Of a DNA stretch of 5,876 nucleotides, positions 1 to 5,851 are shown one piece after another. A program made the position numbers and the translations under genes. Source of the DNA: Cytophagales bacterium (GTDB lineage Bacteria; Bacteroidota; Bacteroidia; Cytophagales; Cyclobacteriaceae); NCBI GenBank assembly GCA_020063545.1, contig JAGUUF010000169.1:1-5876 (forward strand), read 5' to 3'. How positions within the stretch are numbered: the stretch's first letter is position 1; each line of letters starts with the position of its first letter. The notes below the pieces were generated by a model. The model saw nothing but the letters and a program-made list of their open reading frames with translations, did not search any database and was not told the origin of the DNA.

Positions 1-954
1 GAAAATCTTTTTATCGGCAGGCGGAGTGTATTCCTGCGGCAATTGAAATGACAGCCCTTTTTCATCGAACACGCCACCCACCCGAACGGAGTCGGAGTTT
101 AGAATCAGCCCGTCATCAGAAAAAACAATCCGGCCATCGGCTTCAACCCACGATTCATATCCCTCCTCACTCGTGCCCATGATGATCTTCAGCCGGCCGT
201 TCAGGGTAAGCCTGTTGGCTTCGCCACTGTAGCCAATGGTTAAGAAATTTTCAGGGCTGACCGGGGTTCCGTTTTCATCGAGAATTTTATAGCCGTTAAT
301 GTGGTAGGTATTCTGCAGGATGGATTCTAAAAAGTTGTTTACGCCATACTGGTACGTGATAAAGCGGTTTTGTTCCCATATTTTTTGCTCCTCTTCGGTG
401 CCCTTCATAGGGTAGAATACCAACAGGTAAACCGGATTTGTTTTGGTGTAGGAAAGCACGTGGCATTTTACCAGGTAGCCGAGGGCCAGGTTTTCTGCCT
501 CAAATTTCCCGTAGATTCTCCGCCCCGTTTCTTCATCCACGTATTTGAACTGAGCCGACTTTAAAACAAAACGCTCGTTCCAGCCGGGTATAATTTTGTT
601 TTGCGAACTGATTTGCGAGAGGATTTCAGCGATAAGCAGTTTGTCCGATATTTTTTTTCCAGCGTCTTTTTTCAGGATGAAAAGCAGGTACTTTTCATTT
701 TTATCTAATCGAACGGTTTGGTAGGTGGTTTCGAAACCCGGGGCTGCGCAGCCAACCCGGTATACTCCGGGTTTAAGTCCCTCCAATAAGAAGTAGCCCT
801 TGTCATCGGTTGCCACGCGGTTCAGGCTGTTGTCAATGAATACCTCAGCGTTTTTCAGAAATTGCCCGGATTTAAAATCCTTTACCTGTCCTGAAATCTG
901 TGCCAACAGGTGCAACGGGGCAACAACGAAGATTATCCAAAAGGGTGAACGCAT
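1..954 (-). CDS. Exported protein with N-terminal carboxypeptidase-regulatory-like domain (3' end outside window)
   Basis: Reading leftwards from the ATG at 954-952, the frame stays open for 318 codons to the window edge, so the C-terminus is missing. Residues 1-18 form a signal peptide (MRSPFWIIFVVAPLHLLA, likely cut before Q19), so the product is exported to the periplasm or outer membrane. Residues 19-95 fit a CarboxypepD_reg-like beta-sandwich: ISGQVKDFKSG, then a TDDKGYFLLEGLKPGVYRV turn at 49-67, then a closing strand ending LLFILKK. The remaining ~220 residues are beta-rich and include WEQNRFITYQYGVNNFLESI at 193-212. This resembles a Bacteroidota-specific group of such proteins carrying a W..NR...Y.G...FL signature after the domain; that match is from memory. 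The regulatory-like domain usually indicates a cell-envelope protein and has no catalytic role itself. No specific function can be assigned. The gene is divergent from pyrF and has its own promoter. Confidence 0.85.
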   Translation of the reverse strand, partial: MRSPFWIIFVVAPLHLLAQISGQVKDFKSGQFLKNAEVFIDNSLNRVATDDKGYFLLEGLKPGVYRVGCAAPGFETTYQTVRLDKNEKYLLFILKKDAGKKISDKLLIAEILSQISSQNKIIPGWNERFVLKSAQFKYVDEETGRRIYGKFEAENLALGYLVKCHVLSYTKTNPVYLLVFYPMKGTEEEQKIWEQNRFITYQYGVNNFLESILQNTYHINGYKILDENGTPVSPENFLTIGYSGEANRLTLNGRLKIIMGTSEEGYESWVEADGRIVFSDDGLILNSDSVRVGGVFDEKGLSFQLPQEYTPPADKKIF

Positions 955-960
955 ATCAGT

Positions 961-970
961 TTTCCGGAAA
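961..970. repeat. 10-bp perfect palindrome TTTCCGGAAA in the divergent gap
   Basis: TTTCCGGAAA is its own reverse complement. It lies between the predicted leftward start site and the ATG at 954, where an operator could sit. Its short length means chance is a fair explanation. Confidence 0.3.
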
Positions 971-979
971 GTTCACATC

Positions 980-1008
980 CAAATATAGATGCTTCCTTAT
1001 TATTAAAC
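980..1008 (-). promoter_or_regulatory. Probable Bacteroidota-type promoter for the leftward exported-protein gene
   Basis: On the minus strand, TATATTTG (987-980) is an exact match to the -7 consensus TAnnTTTG. A weak -33-like GTTT (1008-1005) lies 17 bp upstream. Initiation a few bases downstream, near 973-976, would give a 5' leader of about 20 nt before the ATG at 954. The -7 box is good and the -33 box poor. Confidence 0.55.
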
Positions 1009-1070
1009 TGATACGTGCGTAATAACTTGTGCCTGTATTTTTTTAATTTCAGGCCGCATAACCGAACCTT

Positions 1071-1895
1071 GTGAACCGGCAGGAACTGATTAGTCAAATC
1101 AAAAAAAAGAAATCGTACCTCTGTATTGGCCTGGATACCGACATAGAGAAGATACCCGATCACCTGAAGTTGGTAACAGACCCGGTATTTGAATTTAACC
1201 GCCAGATTATTGATGCCACCCAACATGTTGCCGTTGCTTACAAACTTAACACGGCCTTTTATGAAGCGAATGGCACAAGGGGATGGGAGAGTTTGCGTAA
1301 AACTCTGGAGTATATCCCACAAAATTGTTTTACCATAGCCGATGCCAAACGGGGCGATATCGGCAATACTTCGGCTTTATATGCCCGGGCATTTTTTGAG
1401 CAAATGGATTTTGACGCCATAACGGTTGCTCCCTATATGGGTGAGGATTCGGTAAAGCCGTTTCTGCTATTCAAAAACAAGTGGGTCATCCTGCTGGCCC
1501 ATACATCGAACCCGGGAAGTGCCGATTTTCAGTTGATAGAATCGAAAGTAACCGATCGCAGGTTGTACGAGGAAGTGATGCTTAAAGCGCAAGGTTGGGC
1601 TGCACCCGATCAGCTGATGTTTGTGGTGGGAGCCACCCAGGCTGAAAAAATGAAACACATCCGCGAACTTGCACCGGATTGTTTCTTCCTGGTACCCGGT
1701 GTTGGCGCGCAGGGTGGCGACCTGGATATCATTTCATCTAACGGAATGAACCGCGATTGCGGACTGCTGGTAAATTCTTCCCGGGCCATTATTTATGCAT
1801 CAGCAGGTAAAGATTTTGCAAAGGCTGCTGCGAATGAAGCCGAACGGCTGCAGCGGATAATGGAAAACCACCTGACTACAAAAGAACTGTTGTAA
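1071..1895 (+). CDS. pyrF: Orotidine-5'-phosphate decarboxylase (type 2 / PyrF subfamily 2)
   Basis: This cytosolic enzyme decarboxylates orotidine 5'-monophosphate to UMP, the last step of de novo pyrimidine synthesis. The 274-residue length suits the longer bacterial subfamily. The TIM-barrel signatures are in order: CIGLDTD at 18-24 with substrate-contacting D22; YKLN with K58; DAKRGDIGNT at 91-100 carrying the D91-x-K93-x-x-D96 triad, which with K58 forms the Lys-Asp-Lys-Asp catalytic set; AHTSNPGS at 143-150; VPGVGAQGGD at 208-217; and NSSRAI at 235-240 with R238, expected to bind phosphate. The start is GTG at 1071: an in-frame TAA at 1059-1061 excludes anything farther upstream, and the next in-frame ATG is well inside the fold. 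No Shine-Dalgarno is evident, as is usual in this phylum. DUF2851 follows after 38 bp on the same strand with no convincing terminator between, so cotranscription is likely. No obvious promoter was found upstream. Confidence 0.97.
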   Translation: MNRQELISQIKKKKSYLCIGLDTDIEKIPDHLKLVTDPVFEFNRQIIDATQHVAVAYKLNTAFYEANGTRGWESLRKTLEYIPQNCFTIADAKRGDIGNTSALYARAFFEQMDFDAITVAPYMGEDSVKPFLLFKNKWVILLAHTSNPGSADFQLIESKVTDRRLYEEVMLKAQGWAAPDQLMFVVGATQAEKMKHIRELAPDCFFLVPGVGAQGGDLDIISSNGMNRDCGLLVNSSRAIIYASAGKDFAKAAANEAERLQRIMENHLTTKELL

Positions 1896-1933
1896 GCTTT
1901 TCCTGGAGCGGCAGGAATAAAGCCGCTAAACAC

Positions 1934-3208
1934 ATGACCGAATCCTTTCTTCATTACATCTGGCAATTCCAGTATTTCGACAAGAATAACCTGGTTACTT
2001 CGCAAGGTGAGGCTGTTGATGTGTTTCATCCGGGAATCAAAAATCGTAATGCCGGTCCGGATTTTGGTAACGCCCGCATAAAAATCGGCATGCTGGAGTG
2101 GCGCGGCAGTGTTGAAATTCACATTAAGGCATCGGGCTGGATTAGCCACAATCATGATGCTGATGCCGCCTATGAAGGGGTTGTTCTTCACGTGGTGTGG
2201 GAAGAGGACAAAATCATTAGGCGGCCGGATGGAACGGTAATGCCTACCCTGGTTTTGCGCGATCGGGTTGATGCTGAATTGTGGAAACGGTACAGAAAAC
2301 TGATAACCAGTGTGGAGGCAATACCCTGTGCCGGTTTGTTTATGAAAGTGAATTCAGTTGTGCGCCTGTCCATGCTGGATAACGCGCTGCTGCAGCGCCT
2401 TGAAACAAAAGCAAATAGGGTATTTGAATTACTTGAGCGGAATAAAAACGACTGGGATGAAACAGTCTATCAACTGCTGGCAAGGAATTTTGGTTTTAAG
2501 ATAAATGCTGAGCCCTTCCAGCAACTGGCGCTTGCACTACCCTATAGAATCATTTTGAAACATGCCCATCAGCCGCTGCAGGTTGAAGCCTTGTTGTTTG
2601 GTATGGCCGGATTTCTCGAAAAGGTACGGGAAGATGAGTATACCGCGCTATTGAAAAAGGAGTTTACCCTTCTTGACCGGAAATACAACCTGGCCGGGAA
2701 AATGCTGAACAGAACCCAGTGGAGGTTTCTCCGGTTGCGCCCTGCTAATTTCCCAACATTACGATTGGCCCAGTTCGGAGCCTTTCTTGCGGGGCAGCCA
2801 AATATTTTTTCAACACTTACTTCCTCCGGGTTCGAAAAATTGGAAGAGGTGCTCGCCATCCGGCAATCGCATTACTGGAAGCAGCATTACCAGTTTGGAA
2901 AGAAAGTAAAATCGGTGCCCGTGTTTGGAAAAAGCAGCATCGACAATGTTATTATCAACACGGTTGTACCGGTATTGTTCGCCTACGGCAAGCAGCAGGA
3001 TGACGAGCAGTATATTGATCGGGCTGTTAACTTTCTTCAGCAAGTGCCCTCCGAAAAGAACAGGGTTACCCGGTTGTTTGCCGAGCTTGGCTTTAAGGTA
3101 AAATCATCATTTGATAGCCAGGCGCTGCTTGAACTTTATTCGGACTATTGCCAAAAACGCAGATGCCTGGAATGTGCCATTGGTGCCAACCTTGTTAAAC
3201 CTGCATGA
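1934..3208 (+). CDS. DUF2851 family protein
   Basis: This 424-residue protein has no signal peptide or membrane segments, so it is probably cytosolic. The N-terminus is characteristic of DUF2851, a family of unknown function common in Bacteroidota: LHYIWQFQYFD at 6-16, HPGIKNRNAGPDF at 32-44, RGSVEIHIKASGW at 57-69, HNHD at 72-75 and VVLHVVWEED at 83-92. Conserved-looking acidic and histidine residues (D43, E61, H63, K65, H72, H74, D75, H86) cluster on predicted strands, suggesting a metal-dependent active site; this is inference. IPC at 130-132 and a C-terminal C406-x4-C411-x2-C414 cluster (CQKRRCLEC) could form a zinc or iron-sulfur site. The middle, roughly 140-390, looks helical. The ATG at 1934 places the start immediately before the family's usual N-terminal motif. 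The stop overlaps the next start by 4 bp (ATGA), so the membrane-protein gene is probably translationally coupled. Confidence 0.92.
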   Translation: MTESFLHYIWQFQYFDKNNLVTSQGEAVDVFHPGIKNRNAGPDFGNARIKIGMLEWRGSVEIHIKASGWISHNHDADAAYEGVVLHVVWEEDKIIRRPDGTVMPTLVLRDRVDAELWKRYRKLITSVEAIPCAGLFMKVNSVVRLSMLDNALLQRLETKANRVFELLERNKNDWDETVYQLLARNFGFKINAEPFQQLALALPYRIILKHAHQPLQVEALLFGMAGFLEKVREDEYTALLKKEFTLLDRKYNLAGKMLNRTQWRFLRLRPANFPTLRLAQFGAFLAGQPNIFSTLTSSGFEKLEEVLAIRQSHYWKQHYQFGKKVKSVPVFGKSSIDNVIINTVVPVLFAYGKQQDDEQYIDRAVNFLQQVPSEKNRVTRLFAELGFKVKSSFDSQALLELYSDYCQKRRCLECAIGANLVKPA

Positions 3209-4458
3209 CTATTCTGATTGTTTTTCTGAATCTTGCAACCATAGCCGGCCTGCTTTATTGGGTATGGCGTTGGGATAATTCAGTCATAAAAAAATTCTAC
3301 TGGCCGGCAGCAATCGTCAAACTGCTGGCGGGTGTGGCCATCGGGTTTATTCATTACCGGTATTACATCCAAAGCGATACGGTTTTCTTTTTTGAATCGG
3401 CCCGTCAGCTTCGCGAAGTAGCGTTACACGATATGCCCGGATATCTAACGATACTTTTTTCGGTACCCGAGGGGTACTTTCAGGGCGAGCACCGCACGCT
3501 GCTGTTTGTAAAACTGGTTAGCGTTACCGCGTTGCTGACGGACGGTAACTATTACCTGAGTTCGCTTTATTTTTCGCTTATCTCGTTCCTGGCAGCCTGG
3601 AACCTGGCACGGTGGATTGCGAAGCTTGTGCCGTCAATGGCAGTTCCGGCTGTTGTGGCATTGCTGTACTTTCCATCATGCGTGTTCTGGAGTTCGGGGA
3701 TACTTAAAGAGAGCCTGGCCATGGCCGGCATTTATTACCTGGCCGGCCTCGCAATCAAGGCATGGTTGCGTTCCCGGCTTTCACTTCCCGACATTCTGTT
3801 GATGGGCCTCGCCCTGTGGATAGTGTGGAGTCTTAAATACTATTATGCCATGGTATTGATGCCGGTGGTATTGGGCGTGTTGCTAACCAATCGGTTGGCC
3901 GCCAAGTTGCAACCATCTTCCTTTGTAAAGGAGGGCGTGATCTTCAGTTGCATCATAGTGCTGTTGGCATTGACCGGAGGATTATTACATCCCAACCTGG
4001 AGCCAGGTAAAATACCACACGTTATTTACAGCACACATCAACAGTCATTGGCCAATTCTAATCCGGATAATGTTATTCAATATTCTGATTTAAGTTCCAC
4101 CTGGGGCAGTATCCTCCTTCATGCGCCCCGGGCATTGGCATCCGGGTTATTTGCTCCGGTGGTTCCGCGGTTATCAAATCCCTTTCAACAGCTGGCAGTA
4201 GTTGAAAACCTGGTATTGCTGGTGTTCACTGTTTTTGCATTTCCATACCTCAGGCGTATACCGGCATCGCCTTACCGGTTATGGGTTGTCGCTATCGTGG
4301 TTTATGTAGCTGTTCTGGCGGTTTTTATTTCGCTTTGTACTCCTAACATTGGTACCCTCGTCCGGTACCGCGTAGGGTTCCTTCCGTTTTTTGTACTGCT
4401 CATTTCTCAACAACCCATTATACAGAGGCTTGATCGATTATTGGTTGTTCCAAGGTAG
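3205..4458 (+). CDS. Polytopic inner-membrane protein, possibly a GT-C-like glycosyltransferase or polysaccharide polymerase
   Basis: This 417-residue protein has about ten to eleven hydrophobic segments, at roughly 2-22, 32-53, 97-112, 116-135, 145-161, 169-187, 196-210, 214-230, 244-262, 333-348, 358-378 and 385-402; one or two may be re-entrant. I do not recognise a named family. Suggestive residues are SDTVFFFESA at 57-66, in the first large loop after two membrane segments, where GT-C glycosyltransferases carry an essential Asp; FWSSGILKES at 161-170; a large soluble loop at ~263-332; and TPNIGTLVRYRVGFLPFF at 379-396 near the C-terminus. The last resembles the conserved Arg-containing ends of O-antigen polymerase and ArnT-like proteins. 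Role in surface glycan assembly is therefore a hypothesis. It starts inside the DUF2851 stop codon (ATGA), implying coupled translation, and is followed by a sugar-acyltransferase-like gene with a separate promoter. The next gene could read the same glycan pathway, but the sequence does not prove it. Confidence 0.85.
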   Translation: MTILIVFLNLATIAGLLYWVWRWDNSVIKKFYWPAAIVKLLAGVAIGFIHYRYYIQSDTVFFFESARQLREVALHDMPGYLTILFSVPEGYFQGEHRTLLFVKLVSVTALLTDGNYYLSSLYFSLISFLAAWNLARWIAKLVPSMAVPAVVALLYFPSCVFWSSGILKESLAMAGIYYLAGLAIKAWLRSRLSLPDILLMGLALWIVWSLKYYYAMVLMPVVLGVLLTNRLAAKLQPSSFVKEGVIFSCIIVLLALTGGLLHPNLEPGKIPHVIYSTHQQSLANSNPDNVIQYSDLSSTWGSILLHAPRALASGLFAPVVPRLSNPFQQLAVVENLVLLVFTVFAFPYLRRIPASPYRLWVVAIVVYVAVLAVFISLCTPNIGTLVRYRVGFLPFFVLLISQQPIIQRLDRLLVVPR

Positions 4459-4460
4459 GA

Positions 4461-4491
4461 TTGGCCGGCAGTACCTTTCGTTTTACCTTTG
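4461..4491 (+). promoter_or_regulatory. Strong Bacteroidota-type promoter for the acyltransferase gene
   Basis: TTG at 4461-4463 is followed after 20 bp by TACCTTTG at 4484-4491, an exact match to TTG-N17/23-TAnnTTTG. It begins 3 bp after the stop codon of the membrane-protein gene and fits wholly in the 55-bp gap. Initiation near 4497 gives a leader of about 15-18 nt before the ATG at 4514. This rules out the upstream in-frame ATG at 4391 as the main start. Confidence 0.8.
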
Positions 4492-4513
4492 CAGGATTTA
4501 CAACGTTACTGCT

Positions 4514-5152
4514 ATGGAAAATCCTGTTATCATATTCGGTGCCGGCTACCTTGGCCGGGTGGCAAAAGAAATATTGGAGAGCAACGGAAATGTGGTTTAT
4601 GGCTTTTTGGATGATGACAGGAAACTGCATGGCCGGGAGATTGACAATGCAACGGTGTTGGGCAGCACCGATGATGCCGGTTTTCTGAAGCTCATCGGCA
4701 AGAAGTGCGAGGCCTGCATTGCCGTGGATGACGTTCGCCTGAAAAGGAGCCTGGTAAAAATGTTGAATGAACACCGCCATGTGCAACCGGTTAATGCTGT
4801 GCACGGCAAGGCTAATCTTTCATCCAACGCTTCGCTGGGTCATGGTAACCTGATTGACCAGGGTGTGCAGGTAGGTGCAGGCACGGTTATTGGCAACCAT
4901 GCCGGCATTCATGCCGGTGCTGTTATCGGGGTGGATGCACAAATTGGTGATTATGCGCAGGTTGGTGCGGGGAGTATTATCAGTCCGGGTGCTGTTATCG
5001 GAGAGGCTGCTTTCATCGGTACCGGTGTTACCATTGTTTCCGGAATTACGATTGGAAAAAATGCGAGGGTTGGTGCAGGCTCGGTAGTGATTTCCCCTGT
5101 TGCGGATGGCGAAACGGTTTTTGGTAACCCTGCACAGAAAGTGAACCAATAG
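4514..5152 (+). CDS. NeuD/PglD-like hexapeptide-repeat acyltransferase family protein
   Basis: The 212-residue product has the two-part layout of NeuD/PglD-type sugar O- or N-acetyltransferases. Residues 1-95 are a PglD_N-like Rossmann domain with IIFGAGYLG at 6-14 (G9, G11, G14) and FLDDD at 31-35, which in the family binds the nucleotide-sugar. Residues ~100-192 are a left-handed beta-helix of about ten hexapeptide turns (e.g. GAGTVIG, GAGSIIS, GAVIGEAAFIG, GKNARVGAGSVVI), closing with VFGNPAQKV at 202-210. Relatives trimerise and use acetyl-CoA. Oddity: aligning VIGVDAQIGDYAQV (137-150) with the Campylobacter PglD active site puts V140 at catalytic His125 and Q149 at His134, so the standard base seems absent. 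The substrate is unknown. The frame extends upstream to an ATG at 4391, but that part overlaps the preceding gene and precedes the promoter; MENPVIIFG at 4514 matches the family N-terminus. A bidirectional terminator follows the stop. Confidence 0.9.
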   Translation: MENPVIIFGAGYLGRVAKEILESNGNVVYGFLDDDRKLHGREIDNATVLGSTDDAGFLKLIGKKCEACIAVDDVRLKRSLVKMLNEHRHVQPVNAVHGKANLSSNASLGHGNLIDQGVQVGAGTVIGNHAGIHAGAVIGVDAQIGDYAQVGAGSIISPGAVIGEAAFIGTGVTIVSGITIGKNARVGAGSVVISPVADGETVFGNPAQKVNQ

Positions 5153-5165
5153 AGCGGTTCGTAAA

Positions 5166-5200
5166 ACAATAAAGGTTGATCCTGGATCAACCTTTATTGT
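5166..5200. terminator. Bidirectional intrinsic terminator between convergent genes
   Basis: A perfect inverted repeat has arms ACAATAAAGGTTGATCC (5166-5182) and GGATCAACCTTTATTGT (5184-5200) around a central T. In RNA it would fold with a 3-5 nt loop. The outer part is A-rich on the left and T-rich on the right, so either strand's transcript ends in a U-rich arm. It begins 13 bp after the acyltransferase stop and ends 25 bp from the stop of the leftward microprotein gene, serving both. Confidence 0.9.
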
Positions 5201-5225
5201 ACATTGATTTAGAAAATCAAGAAGC

Positions 5226-5279
5226 TTACTTCTTCTTCTTAGCAGCTTTCTTAGCTTTCTTTTTCGCTTTCTTTGCCAT
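5226..5279 (-). CDS. 17-residue Lys/Ala-only microprotein (histone H1-tail-like)
   Basis: The minus strand reads ATG at 5279-5277, 16 further sense codons and TAA at 5228-5226, giving MAKKAKKKAKKAAKKKK: 11 Lys and 5 Ala after Met. Both Lys codons (AAA, AAG) and three Ala codons (GCA, GCG, GCT) are used, which argues against simple triplet expansion. The composition is that of the C-terminal tails of histone H1-like and other nucleic-acid-condensing proteins, so binding to DNA, RNA or the ribosome is the natural guess; this is inference. Support for a real gene: a good promoter at 5352-5321 with a leader of about 35 nt, and a perfect terminator just past the stop. The transcript would be only ~150 nt, so a small RNA that incidentally contains the frame is the main alternative. 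It is too short for standard gene callers. Confidence 0.6.
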   Translation of the reverse strand: MAKKAKKKAKKAAKKKK

Positions 5280-5320
5280 AGCGCTTTAGTTTTAGTTAAA
5301 CAATACGTTTAAAACTATAT

Positions 5321-5352
5321 TAAAGGTAACGGATGGTTTTGAATTTGCCAAA
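5321..5352 (-). promoter_or_regulatory. Probable promoter of the Lys/Ala microprotein gene
   Basis: On the minus strand TTTG (5352-5349) is followed after 20 bp by TACCTTTA (5328-5321), seven of eight matches to TAnnTTTG if the two free positions are counted. Expected initiation is near 5314. The -33 box lies in the 10-bp palindrome CAAATATTTG (5349-5358). Confidence 0.6.
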
Positions 5353-5372
5353 TATTTGAGTATATATTTACG

Positions 5373-5398
5373 GCACCATTGCAGAGGTGCAGTGGCGC
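5373..5398. other. Imperfect hairpin in the divergent intergenic region
   Basis: CCATTGCA (5376-5383) pairs with TGCAGTGG (5388-5395) through eight positions, one being a G-T wobble, around a GAGG loop. Two more G-C pairs (5373-5374 with 5397-5398) follow an A/C mismatch. There is no T-tract on either side, so it is not an intrinsic terminator. It sits between the two divergent promoters, where an operator or a structured element could lie. The rest of the 189-bp gap (5280-5468) is AT-rich and shows nothing else beyond the promoters. Confidence 0.4.
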
Positions 5399-5416
5399 AA
5401 CATCATTTATTCATGG

Positions 5417-5446
5417 TTGTACTTTCAGTTAATATACCTGAGTTTG
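5417..5446 (+). promoter_or_regulatory. Probable promoter of the MmcQ/YjbR gene
   Basis: TTG at 5417-5419 is followed after 19 bp by TGAGTTTG at 5439-5446, one mismatch from TAnnTTTG. Initiation near 5452 would leave a leader of about 17 nt before the ATG at 5469, like the acyltransferase leader. Confidence 0.5.
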
Positions 5447-5468
5447 TAAGTCTTGATCGGTTGATTAC

Positions 5469-5819
5469 ATGAACCTTGATGCACTTGAAAAGTTTTGCAT
5501 GAAGTTACCCGCAGCTACAGAAGATGTAAAGTGGGATAATGACCTGGTATTTGCTGTAGGAGGGAAGATGTTCTGTGTAACATCACTCGAACCGCCATTT
5601 AAAGTATCGTTTAAGGTTCCCGATCATGATTTTGACGAAGTATCGGCAAGAGACGGGTTTATACCGGCACCTTACCTGGCCCGGGCCAAATGGGTTTTGG
5701 TAACCCAGCCGGAAAAACTTAAACCTAAGGAGTTGGATTTTTTTATCCGGCAATCGTACGAACTGGTTAAACTGAAGCTTACCCGTAAAGCGAGAAAAGA
5801 TTTGGGAATTGATAACTAA
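5469..5819 (+). CDS. MmcQ/YjbR family protein
   Basis: This 116-residue soluble protein has the full length and conserved pattern of the MmcQ/YjbR family, whose fold resembles a double-wing DNA-binding domain: an N-terminal helix with FCMKLPAATEDVKW (9-22), LVFAVGGKMFCV (26-37), the basic strand FKVSFKV (44-50), the family hallmark GFIPAPYLARAKWV (63-76), and a C-terminal helix with FFIRQSYELVKLKL (91-104). Members are often annotated as DNA-binding, but the biological role is not established, so a regulator function should not be assumed. The ATG at 5469 is preceded in frame by TGA at 5454-5456, leaving no earlier ATG. It is divergent from the microprotein gene and followed after 32 bp by a tRNA gene; no terminator is visible between them. 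Nothing is truncated or unusual in the protein. Confidence 0.93.
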   Translation: MNLDALEKFCMKLPAATEDVKWDNDLVFAVGGKMFCVTSLEPPFKVSFKVPDHDFDEVSARDGFIPAPYLARAKWVLVTQPEKLKPKELDFFIRQSYELVKLKLTRKARKDLGIDN

Positions 5820-5842
5820 ATCGGGTCAATCTGCTATTTTTG
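5809..5842 (+). promoter_or_regulatory. Probable tRNA promoter
   Basis: TATTTTTG at 5835-5842 matches TAnnTTTG exactly and lies 9 bp before the first base of the mature tRNA, so initiation would leave a 5' leader of only a few nucleotides. A TTG at 5809-5811, inside the last codons of the MmcQ/YjbR gene, is 23 bp upstream, at the long end of accepted spacing. Confidence 0.6.
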
Positions 5843-5851
5843 CGCTCCATT

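Noticed and set aside
370..564. 64-codon plus-strand open frame
   Set aside because: It is antisense to the exported-protein gene, which is continuous over 1-954 with a signal peptide and a recognisable domain.
1036..1043. TATTTTTT as a possible -7 box for pyrF
   Set aside because: It lacks the final G and has no TTG at suitable spacing upstream; T-rich runs give such matches easily.
933..1322. 129-codon open frame on the minus strand across the start of pyrF
   Set aside because: It runs antisense through clear pyrF coding sequence, and its product shows no recognisable motif.
1907..1927. Small inverted repeat AGCGGC/GCCGCT with a 9-nt loop between pyrF and the DUF2851 gene
   Set aside because: Six pairs, a long loop and no T-tract; too weak to call a terminator and quite likely by chance.
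4391..4513. 41-residue N-terminal extension of the acyltransferase from an upstream in-frame ATG
   Set aside because: It overlaps the membrane-protein gene, lies partly upstream of a strong promoter with expected initiation near 4497, and precedes the family's natural N-terminus (MENPVIIFGAG).
4820..5149. Asn/Thr-rich repetitive open frame antisense to the acyltransferase, plus a plus-strand shadow at 4875-5087
   Set aside because: The repetitiveness is a by-product of the hexapeptide repeats in the true frame; the internal DNA repetition here is explained by the beta-helix.
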